Positions 1-8,194 of a DNA stretch of 64,000 nucleotides are shown here, one piece after another. The stretch is from Haberlea rhodopensis (Eukaryota > Streptophyta > Magnoliopsida > Lamiales > Gesneriaceae). A program made the position numbers and the translations under genes. Under the pieces are notes generated by a model that saw only the letters and a program-made list of their open reading frames with translations, ran no database searches and had not been told where the DNA came from. Numbering within the stretch: position 1 is the first letter of the stretch; each line of letters begins with the position of its first letter. Where the stretch lies: contig CAJQUN010000141.1 in NCBI GenBank assembly GCA_907163345.1, positions 124,001 through 188,000 of the forward strand, given 5' to 3'.

Positions 1-422
1 CCAATACCACCAATCCAATAATCATAATATTATAGTTCTTAATTTACAGAATGTAAATGCCATGAATTTAAATGATACACCCTGGATGGTATTCTCCTCA
101 TCTGGTTCCCCTGTATTGTCCATGTTCTCAAAATAACCAAACCATTAAATTCTCAAAAGCCAATTTATCATCTCATTGGTCAACTAAAATCATTCCTGTT
201 ATACCAGTTCCATACTCAAATAAGATTAAATCATCAAATAGAGTACCATAGATATCACATATATCTAGCCAATGATTCCATAGTTCTATTTCATAGCTCG
301 CTCCACATAGAGCATTTTAACCCCACGCACGCTCAACAACAGCGGCGTCATAACCGATGGTCGCTCAACGGCGACAACATCCCAATCATTGCTCGCTCAA
401 AAGCGGCACCATATAATTCCCA

Positions 423-640
423 GTGTATGTCCATTTATCGCAATTACCATATACCATGCATTTCACTATCCATTTATTGCAAGTACCATATACCATGCAT
501 TTCAATATCCATTCATTGCAAATACCATATACCATGCATTTCAATATCCATTTATTGCAAATACCATATACCATGCATTTCAATACCCATTTATTGCAAA
601 TACCTTATACCATGCATTTGACAGTTGCAACATTATAGCA
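423..640 (-). repeat. 39-bp tandem repeat inside G0 LTR
   Basis: Five units with ATGCATTTCA recurring at 457, 496, 535, 574 and 613, exactly 39 bp apart, differing by few substitutions. Because 39 is a multiple of 3, all frames give 13-residue repeats that look like proteins; they are not genes. The same place in the LTR holds a 31-bp repeat in G2 and a ~30-bp repeat in G3. Confidence 0.9.
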
Positions 641-782
641 TGCTATGCTCGTACGATATACTTACCTTATAATTCCGTAGTTCGAGTACATCGCCTGAGT
701 CCCACGACCTGATGATTTATGTGCTAACACATAAATAACTCACAATTAAACACAAGCATGCAACCACGTGCCCAAGCACATT

Positions 783-813
783 CATAACCCCCCCCCCCCC
801 ACCCCACCCCCCC
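783..813. repeat. C-rich homopolymer tract
   Basis: Two long runs of C broken by single A residues. Low-complexity tract inside the G0 LTR; prone to length error. Confidence 0.85.
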
Positions 814-1085
814 AAGCTTATCGTCAATCCATGACGATTTACCATTTTAAAGACCCCGGGTTAAGCATGCATAATACCCAAAATATTCCATTTATAAGTT
901 TAAAAGATAGCTGAAAACTCAACCGAGAATTCCGTTTTATTAAACTTTGGCTCCAACCAATCCATTTAAAAGTATAGCATTCCCAATGGAATGTAGACAT
1001 TATCCCGGAAATGGGCCACTTAAACCCCGATTCCAAAATCCCGACATTTTCTAAAATTTTCAAAAAAACATCATCCTTCGAGCGG

Positions 1086-1294
1086 CGATCGATCGCCGAT
1101 TTTATCGCGATCGATCGCCCCTGACCATTGGCCAACCAGTGCTTCATCACGATCGATCGCGAGTCTCTGCGATCGATTGCCAACCACTCGTGATCGATCG
1201 CCGAGACCTCGCGATCGATCGCCAGCACTGTGCATCTTCACCAAAATTCCAGCTGCTCGTCGCGATCGATCAGCACCCCTCGACGATCGAATCG
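1086..1294. repeat. Phased CGATCGATCG palindrome array A (8 sites)
   Basis: Sites start at 1086, 1108, 1150, 1170, 1191, 1212, 1263 and 1284, with steps 22, 42, 20, 21, 21, 51, 21. Four are perfect CGATCGATCG. The others are CGATCGATTG, TGATCGATCG, CGATCGATCA and CGATCGAATCG; the first three differ by CpG-type transitions. A perfect 10-mer is expected about 0.06 times by chance in 64 kb. The array begins about 728 bp from the inferred LTR start. Confidence 0.9.
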
Positions 1295-1589
1295 CGACCT
1301 GCGATTTTCCGAAAAACTCGAGCTTCCATTGTGTTTTTCACACCCAGACTCAAAACCAACATCCCATACACCATCAACACCTCAAATACACCATTTAAAG
1401 CCAATAAAAACTCTAAAAACACAACTTTGGATTTTTAACCAAAAATCCCTAAATCCAAAACAACCAAAACCTCAACCAAACTCTACAATATCACTACAAA
1501 ATCAAAGACAATGATGAGGGGAAGATTAATACCTGATTATCTTCGAGAAATCCGGCTCCCGAGCCAAGCTACCAGCGATTTGTTTCCTC

Positions 1590-1700
1590 CAAGGGAAAAA
1601 GATGGGAAATGGGGAGGGTTAGGCGTAGAGAGAGAGAGGAGAGAGGGAGAGAATCCATGCCAAATGACGGAATACCGAGTCTCTTGGTATATATAGTACC
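1590..1700 (-). promoter_or_regulatory. Probable LTR promoter of G0 (TATA box and pyrimidine patch)
   Basis: On the minus strand a TATATATA core (1686-1700) is followed by a long CT-rich stretch (about 1665-1590), the usual look of a plant TATA promoter with a Y patch. The box is about 320 bp from the inferred LTR start, close to the equivalent TTTATAC boxes of G2 (292 bp) and G3 (281 bp). Inference from motif and position only. Confidence 0.45.
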
Positions 1701-2022
1701 AAAACTCGAAAGTACCAATCCTTCCACAAATATATCATGACTCATTAAAAATCATTTGTTTTCAATAATTACCCCACAATCTCTATTTCCATTACAAGCC
1801 CCAGTACAAAGTACTCCGGACCCCAAATCCCACCAAAGACCAAATTCCATGGTTATCACCACGATGAGAATACAATCTCATCCCTTGGATCCAACGACTC
1901 CAAATACCGCATTTAAAATCCCCGGGAGTCCCAAAACTACAATTAATTCATAATTGCCACAATTAAAATCCATTAAGGATCATTACCACTATGTGATTAA
2001 CACCATTAATTCCCGGGCATCA

Positions 2023-2638
2023 AACATCATCAAATGAACTAGGATTATTAGAGAGAACCCTATCAAACAGATCCGGCCTCAATCCCTTCAGAAAGTGCCT
2101 CATATTGGCATGTCCATTTATGGCAATATGAGGGACATATCTCAGTAGTGATGAGTATTGCAGGGCGTAGTCCGAAATGGTCATGTTGTCTTGCTTTAAG
2201 TTAGTGAACTCATCCTCTTTCATATGTCTAGCAGACGTCGAAAAGTACCGGTTCAGAAATCGGGTCCTAAACAAGATACAATCCAGTAATACACCCTGAG
2301 TCCATAACAGTTGTCTTCCACCACATGGAAGATTTCTTAGCTAGTTAGAATTCCGCCAGCCTCAACCAAGCAATCTTGGCACATGGTGCCGACATAAATA
2401 TTTGTTCAATCCTCTATAACCATTCATCTGCCTCTTCCCTAGTCTCAGTCCCCTCAAAACGAGGCGGATGGAAGGTCAAGAACTGCGTCAGACTCAGTTC
2501 CCCGGGAAATAATAGTTGTGCAATAGGTTCCACGCCCACAGCCGGTAGCGATAAAAGGTTAGTCTGAGCAATACCCGCAATCACACCTATCGCATCTCTC
2601 ACCTCTTCATTGAGGTGCCCTGAGTTTCTAGCTGCCAT
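2023..2638 (-). pseudogene. Gag remnant of Tekay-like element G1
   Basis: Reading leftward from an ATG at 2638 (MAARN...), the protein matches the gag of G2 and G3: an N-terminal part with LLFPGELSLTQFL and HPPRFEGTET, then a retrotransposon gag core with RTRFLNRYFS, KEDEFTNLKQ and the SLLRYVPHIA motif. A stop codon follows DEWL near 2414, and the frame ends where the G0 LTR interrupts the conserved SFDD motif at about 2023. Zinc knuckle and pol are not visible in the window. Gag would form the particle shell; this copy is dead. Confidence 0.85.
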
Positions 2639-2853
2639 GCTGTAATACAGGGTTAACAATAATAATAATACTAGAAACAATTCATTTAGTACAGTCCATG
2701 TTAGTCATCACATGAATACAATAATTCAAGCATGTTATTATAAAACATATATACTCAAATATGCACAACATGCATGAACATGCTCATAAGTGAACACCTA
2801 TCCAACTTGTTCAGTAACTCTACCCTTCGCTCAACCCTGGTTCTGCAACCACT

Positions 2854-2865
2854 GCTCTAATACCA
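2854..2865 (-). other. Primer-binding site of G1
   Basis: Minus strand TGGTATTAGAGC, one mismatch from the initiator-tRNA-Met type site TGGTATCAGAGC used by G2 and G3. It lies just inside the G1 LTR end at 2870. Confidence 0.75.
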
Positions 2866-2869
2866 CTAA

Positions 2870-3300
2870 TGTAAGGCCTCGCTATCTTAAGTGTGGATTT
2901 AATGACATAAAGAGGGCTAAACATACATTCATCAGAGTATAAGAGTTCATGTTGATGCATTGAGCTTAAGGATTACAATGCCAAAATAAAATTTCCAAAA
3001 ACGAATTAGCTACATTCCCACAAAATGAATGTAAGGCTATAGATCTACTCTACCCTGTGTAGAAATTATACAAAAGAATTCATGTCCTTCTACATCAGTA
3101 GCACTCCTCACATAGCTCACCGCATCAACCTTGGCCTTAGCCCTCCATGCCAGAAGCTCCTACAGGAACAACCCCAAATCGTGAGCATATAATAACCATA
3201 TTCACAACAATATGATTATAATGTAAAAATGCATAAAATCGTTAATACAAAATATTTTCTGTATTCCAATGCGTTTAACATGCTCCTCTTGGTTGTCACT
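2870..3300 (-). mobile_element. G1 5' LTR, distal part (split by G2)
   Basis: Starts TGTAAGG on the plus strand (LTR 3' end on the minus strand) and shares short blocks with the other Tekay-like LTRs, for example the block resembling GGTTGTCCCTGTACC that is broken by the G2 insertion. The LTR resumes at 14860 after G2. Non-coding. Confidence 0.8.
3296..3300. repeat. Target-site duplication of G2 (left copy, TCACT)
   Basis: TCACT directly precedes the TGTGACATCC LTR start; an identical TCACT follows the G2 3' LTR at 14855-14859. The 5-bp length fits Ty3 integrase. Confidence 0.95.
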
Positions 3301-3592
3301 TGTGACATCCCCGAAATGGTTAATTGCTTTTTGGTGCATTAATTGTGTTTACATGATTAATTATGTTGTAATTGATTATGTGTTGGGATTTATTTACCTT
3401 ATGGAAATGCATGGTCATGTTGTAAGGGGTGACCCGGGATTGCATTTTAGGGTGCATGTGGTGCATGTTGGGTAAATATTATGGGAAGCATGATTTATTT
3501 GCCTTGGTTAGCAATTTATGAGGAATCATGTGTTAATTGATATTATGGTGCATTTTGAGTAAATGCTTTGAAAAAAATATCATGTTGGGGTG

Positions 3593-3720
3593 TTTTATAC
3601 ACCATGGAATTCTTTTGGTATCACTTTAATAAACTCACATTTTAATACCCAACCCCACTCTTTCAACCTCACTCTTACTTTACCAAATATCACACCCAAA
3701 CCCTTCCCTTCCCCTTATTT
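3593..3720 (+). promoter_or_regulatory. Probable G2 LTR promoter
   Basis: TTTATAC (3593-3599) is followed by a CT-rich region (about 3650-3715). The same pair occurs in G3 (47931 onward) and, on the other strand, in G0. Transcription would start near 3625, placing the palindrome array roughly 430 nt into the transcript. Position-based inference. Confidence 0.4.
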
Positions 3721-4060
3721 TCGAGTTCCACCTTTGAGGTGAAGAGGAGTCCTTACAAACTTTGAATTGTGGAAGATTGTTGGGTGATTTGAGGTCCCCA
3801 AGAGGTATGGATACCTCATGGTTTATTTTTGTAAGGTTTTGTTTGAGTTTAGTTGGGTTTTGAAGGGTTTAAAATGGATTTGTGTTGGGTGTTGTGATTT
3901 TGGTAGTGTTTTGGTTGGATGTTGTTTATATGAGTTTGTTATGATGTTTATGGGTGGTTTTGAGTTGTTGGGTTTGATTAATGTTGGTATTGGTGGGTTT
4001 GTTTGTGTTTGGGAAGGAGATGGGTGAATAGTGCCCGAATCTCGCTTGCCCGCAGCTCGG

Positions 4061-4265
4061 CGATCGATCGGCGTCCGCTCGCGATCGATCGCGAGCAACA
4101 GCGCTGAGGCAGTGCACTTCAGCGATCGATCGCGAGATGAGCGCGATCGATCGGCGAGGCCGCGATCGATCGGCGCTAGCTCCGCGATCGATCGCGGATT
4201 GTTGAAATTTGTTGGCTGAGACAGTGGGGTCTCGCGATCGATCGGGGCTTGATGGCGATCGATCG
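4061..4265. repeat. Phased CGATCGATCG palindrome array B (8 perfect sites)
   Basis: Perfect CGATCGATCG at 4061, 4082, 4123, 4144, 4163, 4185, 4235 and 4256; steps 21, 41, 21, 19, 22, 50, 21. Several sites extend to GCGATCGATCGC. The spacers are unlike each other (for example GCGTCCGCTCG, CGAGATGAGCG, GCGAGGCCG), so this is not a simple tandem repeat today. Apparent RDRS-rich proteins in this stretch are read-through of the array. Confidence 0.97.
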
Positions 4266-4454
4266 CGAGACACCAAAAAGGGTGTTTTTGGTTATTTTTG
4301 TGGGATTTTTGGTATTGGACTATTATTGGGTTCTAATATTGGTATTTGTGAATATGTAGAACCAACCCAGGTGGCAACACAGCCAAGGAATTGAGGTCCA
4401 ACCACATTCCACTTTTGGAAAAGGTACGTAGTGGACGTACGGGCACCCAACGGT

Positions 4455-4625
4455 AACATGTATTTTATATACTCATTGTTTATGCATTGTGGATGCGAGT
4501 ATATATGTGGTATTGCATTGTGGATGCATATACATGTTGATTTATGCCATATGAGGTATTGCATTGTGGATGCATATACATGGTAATTTATGCATATTGA
4601 TGATAGATGCATATTATGATTATTG
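4455..4625 (+). repeat. ATGCAT-type LTR minisatellite
   Basis: Repeats of GCATTGTGGATGC separated by AT-rich spacers. The 5' LTR has one 31-bp unit (with GCGAGTATATATGTGG) that the 3' LTR lacks. Confidence 0.8.
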
Positions 4626-5428
4626 GATGCACATCCCATGAGTCGTGGTCATCCTTTGATGATTTTAATGCTTGCCGCTTTTTGTATTGGTTCCGCTAAA
4701 TGTGAAGCGAGGGGTGGGAGCGCCGCATGTCACATTTGAGCGTGGTTGTCATATGGGGCGAGGAAAGGGTATTTGCCGCTCTCTGTGAAGCGAGGGGTGG
4801 GAGCGCCGCATGTCCATTGTAGCGAGGTTATCCTATGCCGCCCATATGAAAATAAGCGAGGGGCATTAAAATACACTGTGATGGACAGACTAGGGAATGG
4901 TGACCAATATTGGGTATTGTTGAGATGGTATGATGTCATGACATGTTTTGGCCATTAAAAATAATCTGTTGATTATACTCATGAGTTATGGTACAGGGAC
5001 AACCAAACGGGAAGCGTTTGAAATGCATGGGAAAACAGGAAGTGTTTTATATTGATTATGCATTTACGCTTTATCTTCATATTGTGTTAAATATGAATGA
5101 TTATTATTGCTCATGTTTGGGGGTTGTCCTTGTAGGTACCTTTTTGGCATGATAGATGGGCTTGAACGGGTTGAGGTGGTGAGCTTATGAAGCATTCTTT
5201 TGAGGCAGAAAGGACAGGATTATTTTTGATAGTATCTACTCTAGGAGTAGTATAAAACTATAGTTGAACATTCATTGATTGGAATGTAATTAATCCTTTT
5301 GGTAGTCCTTATTTTGGCATGTAAAGGCTTAAGCTCATAGACTCAACATGTTTATTTCTCACTCTGATCATTATTTTAGCTCTATTATGCCTTGTTTCCG
5401 CACTTAAGGATTAGGGTCCTTACATTAG

Positions 5429-5440
5429 TGGTATCAGAGC
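5429..5440 (+). other. Primer-binding site, G2 copy 1
   Basis: TGGTATCAGAGC, complementary to the 3' end of plant initiator tRNA-Met, four bases after the LTR end. A second copy lies at 7987-7998. Confidence 0.9.
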
Positions 5441-5636
5441 AGTGGTTAGAGAACCCGGGAACGAGTGAAGGGTAGCCTTAGAATGTTTGGCTAGGTGCTT
5501 ACATTTGAAGCATGTTTATGCATGTGGTGCATATTGATGTATATCCTGTTATACTAACATGCTTATATCACTCTTGTTATCTAACGACATGATATATATA
5601 TTGCTTTGGAATTGTTGTTAACATTTGTGTTACAGC

Positions 5637-6655
5637 ATGGCTGCTAATGAGGAAGTCGGTGATATGGGAAGCATGAATGCTAGTATTGGACAGACAAATC
5701 CTCTACCTCCACCGGCTGTAGGGATGGAACCAGTAGTTCAGTTATTGCTACCGGGTGAGATTAGCTTGACGCAGTTTCTGTCTTATCATCCGCCCCGGTT
5801 TGAGGGGACAGAGTCCGGAGAAGAAGCGGAAGAGTGGCTGGAAAGACTTGAGCAGATCTTTGTATCGGCTCCTTGTGCTGTTACTGCTTGGATGAGGCTG
5901 GCGGAGTTTCAGTTAGCCAAGAAACCTCTGATGTGGTGGAGGAGCACAGTGATGGAAATGAGAGCACTGGGTGCTGTGATTGACTGGACACTCTTCAGGA
6001 CTAGGTTTTGAACCGGTACTTCTCCGCGGCAGCAAGACAGACAAAGGAGGATGAATTTACAAGTCTGAGGCAGGGGAACATGACGGTGGCAGACTATGCC
6101 ACACGATACTCTTCATTGCTGAGGTACGTTCCCCACATTGCCACCAGTGGGCACGCTAAGATGAGGAATTTCATGAAGGGATTGCGACCGGAGCTCTATG
6201 ACCGGGTTATCACTAATAACCCAACCTCTTTTGATGACGCTCTTACAAGAGCGGAGCTTGCTGAGCTAGGAGTGGGAGCTTACGCTATACCACCACCGGT
6301 ACCGCAACAGAGGCAGACTAGTGACAGTTTGAGGCCTCGGGGAGAACCCTTTAAACCCCCGTGGTGCCTCTTCATCTTAGCGATATGGTGGAAAAGAAAC
6401 ACTTTGGACAGAAGCAGGATAACAAGAAAGGCAATTGGTCCGCCAATAGAGGATCTTCACAAGGGGATAGGCCGGGAGAGCCGAGGTGCAATAATTGTGG
6501 AGGGCCACATTCTTCGAACAAGTGTCCTGCATGTTATGTCTGTGGCAAGATGGGCCACATTGCTCGGTATTGCCCCACACGGGGAGGACAGTCAGAGTAT
6601 CAGGGCAACAGACCGAGATTGATGATCGGACAGTGCAGCAGAGGCAGCAGGTTGG
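5637..6655 (+). pseudogene. Gag fragment, G2 copy 1 (frameshifted)
   Basis: ATG at 5637 (MAANEEVGD...). Matches the gag at 8195 almost base for base: LLLPGEISLTQFL, HPPRFEGTES, the RTRF core, and two CCHC knuckles (CNNCGGPHSSNKC and CYVCGKMGHIARYC). It is broken by single-base changes in homopolymers relative to copy 2: T4 for T5 near 6003, C5 for C4 near 6358, A4 for A3 near 6393 and a lost T near 6620, besides the TAG shared with copy 2. The end dissolves into the mosaic segment at 6656. The concentration of homopolymer errors raises the possibility of poor consensus quality here. Confidence 0.85.
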
Positions 6656-6770
6656 CCTCGATCGATCGCGAGGTCAGACAGTAGGATCATCGCGAGATGA
6701 GCGCGATGCGACGGACCAGGGAGCGATCGATCAGGCAGCTCCGCGATCGATCGGGATTGTTGAAATTTGT
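6656..6770 (+). other. Gag/LTR mosaic junction
   Basis: Short patches alternate between gag (compare 9208-9310) and LTR (compare 4120-4209): gag-like CCTCGA, LTR-like TCGATCGCG, gag-like AGGTCAGACAGTAGGA, LTR-like TCGCGAGATGAGCGCGAT, gag-like GGACCAGGGAGC, LTR-like GATCGATC, gag-like AGGCAGC, then LTR only. Simple recombination gives one breakpoint, not six. Looks like two sequences averaged by a consensus step. Confidence 0.75.
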
Positions 6771-7982
6771 TGGCTGAGACAGTGGGGTCTCGCGATCGAT
6801 CGGGGCTTGATGGCGATCGATCGCGAGACACCAAAAAGGGTGTTTTTGGTTATTTTTGTGGGATTTTTGGTATTGGACTATTATTGGGTTCTAATATTGG
6901 TATTTGTGAATATGTAGAACCAACCCAGGTGGCAACACAGCCAAGGAATTGAGGTCCAACCACATTCCACTTTTGGAAAAGGTACGTAGTGGACGTACGG
7001 GCACCCAACGGTAACATGTATTTTATATACTCATTGTTTATGCATTGTGGATGCGAGTATATATGTGGTATTGCATTGTGGATGCATATACATGTTGATT
7101 TATGCCATATGAGGTATTGCATTGTGGATGCATATACATGGTAATTTATGCATATTGATGATAGATGCATATTATGATTATTGGATGCACATCCCATGAG
7201 TCGTGGTCATCCTTTGATGATTTTAATGCTTGCCGCTTTTTGTATTGGTTCCGCTAAATGTGAAGCGAGGGGTGGGAGCGCCGCATGTCACATTTGAGCG
7301 TGGTTGTCATATGGGGCGAGGAAAGGGTATTTGCCGCTCTCTGTGAAGCGAGGGGTGGGAGCGCCGCATGTCCATTGTAGCGAGGTTATCCTATGCCGCC
7401 CATATGAAAATAAGCGAGGGGCATTAAAATACACTGTGATGGACAGACTAGGGAATGGTGACCAATATTGGGTATTGTTGAGATGGTATGATGTCATGAC
7501 ATGTTTTGGCCATTAAAAATAATCTGTTGATTATACTCATGAGTTATGGTACAGGGACAACCAAACGGGAAGCGTTTGAAATGCATGGGAAAACAGGAAG
7601 TGTTTTATATTGATTATGCATTTACGCTTTATCTTCATATTGTGTTAAATATGAATGATTATTATTGCTCATGTTTGGGGGTTGTCCTTGTAGGTACCTT
7701 TTTGGCATGATAGATGGGCTTGAACGGGTTGAGGTGGTGAGCTTATGAAGCATTCTTTTGAGGCAGAAAGGACAGGATTATTTTTGATAGTATCTACTCT
7801 AGGAGTAGTATAAAACTATAGTTGAACATTCATTGATTGGAATGTAATTAATCCTTTTGGTAGTCCTTATTTTGGCATGTAAAGGCTTAAGCTCATAGAC
7901 TCAACATGTTTATTTTTCACTCTGATCATTATTTTAGCTCTATTATGCCTTGTTTCCGCACTTAAGGATTAGGGTCCTTACA
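6767..7982 (+). repeat. Internal 3' part of G2 LTR
   Basis: Nearly identical to 4209-5424 at offset 2,558, including the extra 31-bp unit found in the 5' LTR but not in the 3' LTR. Ends GGGTCCTTACA and is followed by a second primer-binding site, so it derives from the 5' LTR side. Confidence 0.92.
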
Positions 7983-7986
7983 TTAG

Positions 7987-7998
7987 TGGTATCAGAGC
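7987..7998 (+). other. Primer-binding site, G2 copy 2
   Basis: TGGTATCAGAGC in the same position relative to the LTR end as at 5429. Confidence 0.9.
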
Positions 7999-8194
7999 AG
8001 TGGTTAGAGAACCCGGGAACGAGTGAAGGGTAGCCTTAGCATGTTTGGCTAGGTGCTTACATTTGAAGCATGTTTATGCATGTGGTGCATATTGATGTAT
8101 ATCCTGTTATACTAACATGCTTATATCACTCTTGTTATCTAACGACATGATATATATATTGCTTTGGAATTGTTGTTAACATTTGTGTTACAGC

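Larger units (their letters stand above)
1..2022 (-). mobile_element. LTR of Tekay-like Ty3 element G0 (truncated by window edge)
   Basis: Read on the minus strand this segment starts with TGATGCCCGGGAATTAATGG, then shows a TATA-like box (1686-1700), a CT-rich patch (1590-1665), the palindrome array (1086-1294), an ATGCAT-containing tandem repeat (423-640) and alternating AGCG/GCGGC motifs (300-415). This is the same order of landmarks as in the better preserved LTRs at 3301-5424 and 47651-49712. It interrupts the gag of element G1 at about 2023, and its other end lies outside the window. No protein is encoded; open frames here are shadows of repeats. The exact LTR boundary (2022) and a possible AACAT target site (2023-2027) are inferred and cannot be confirmed with one end only. 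Confidence 0.6.
3301..5424 (+). repeat. G2 5' LTR (2,124 bp)
   Basis: Begins TGTGACATCCCCGAAATGG and ends GGGTCCTTACA, followed four bases later by the primer-binding site. Contains a TATA-like box (3593), a CT-rich patch, GT-rich tract (3815-4010), palindrome array B, ATGCAT repeats (4455-4625) and AGCG/GCCGC repeats (4675-4870). It is 31 bp longer than the 3' LTR because of one extra GCATTGTGGATGC-type unit. Confidence 0.95.

Noticed and set aside
389..712. Several overlapping 60-107-residue frames with YHIPCIS-type repeats
   Set aside because: They arise because the tandem unit is 39 bp, a multiple of three; every frame on both strands is open. Not genes.
4061..4265. Possible CRISPR-like repeat-spacer array
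   Set aside because: The repeat is only 10 bp, spacers are 9-40 bp, no cas genes are present and the setting is a plant LTR retrotransposon.
4061..4265. 21-bp steps as a mark of 21-nt phased small RNAs
   Set aside because: Small-RNA phasing is set by processing from a cut site and does not require repeated DNA motifs; helical spacing explains the step more simply.
4061..4265. Cyanobacterial HIP1-like (GCGATCGC) contamination
   Set aside because: The core here is CGATCGATCG, confined to LTRs with plant retrotransposon proteins nearby.
4031..4276. RDRS/AIDR-repeat proteins on both strands in LTR arrays
   Set aside because: Translation of the CGATCGATCG palindromes, which read RDRS, SIAI or DRSR in any frame. 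Reappears at 13492, 15481 and 48202 for the same reason.
4746..4958. 70-residue frame MSYGARKGYLPLSV..., present three times
   Set aside because: Repeated only because the LTR is repeated (4746, 7304, 14176); it has an antisense partner of equal length and lies in non-coding LTR.
5425..5445. tRNA-Met gene fragment at the TGGTATCAGAGC sites
   Set aside because: Only 12-14 bases match, always just inside an LTR; these are primer-binding sites.
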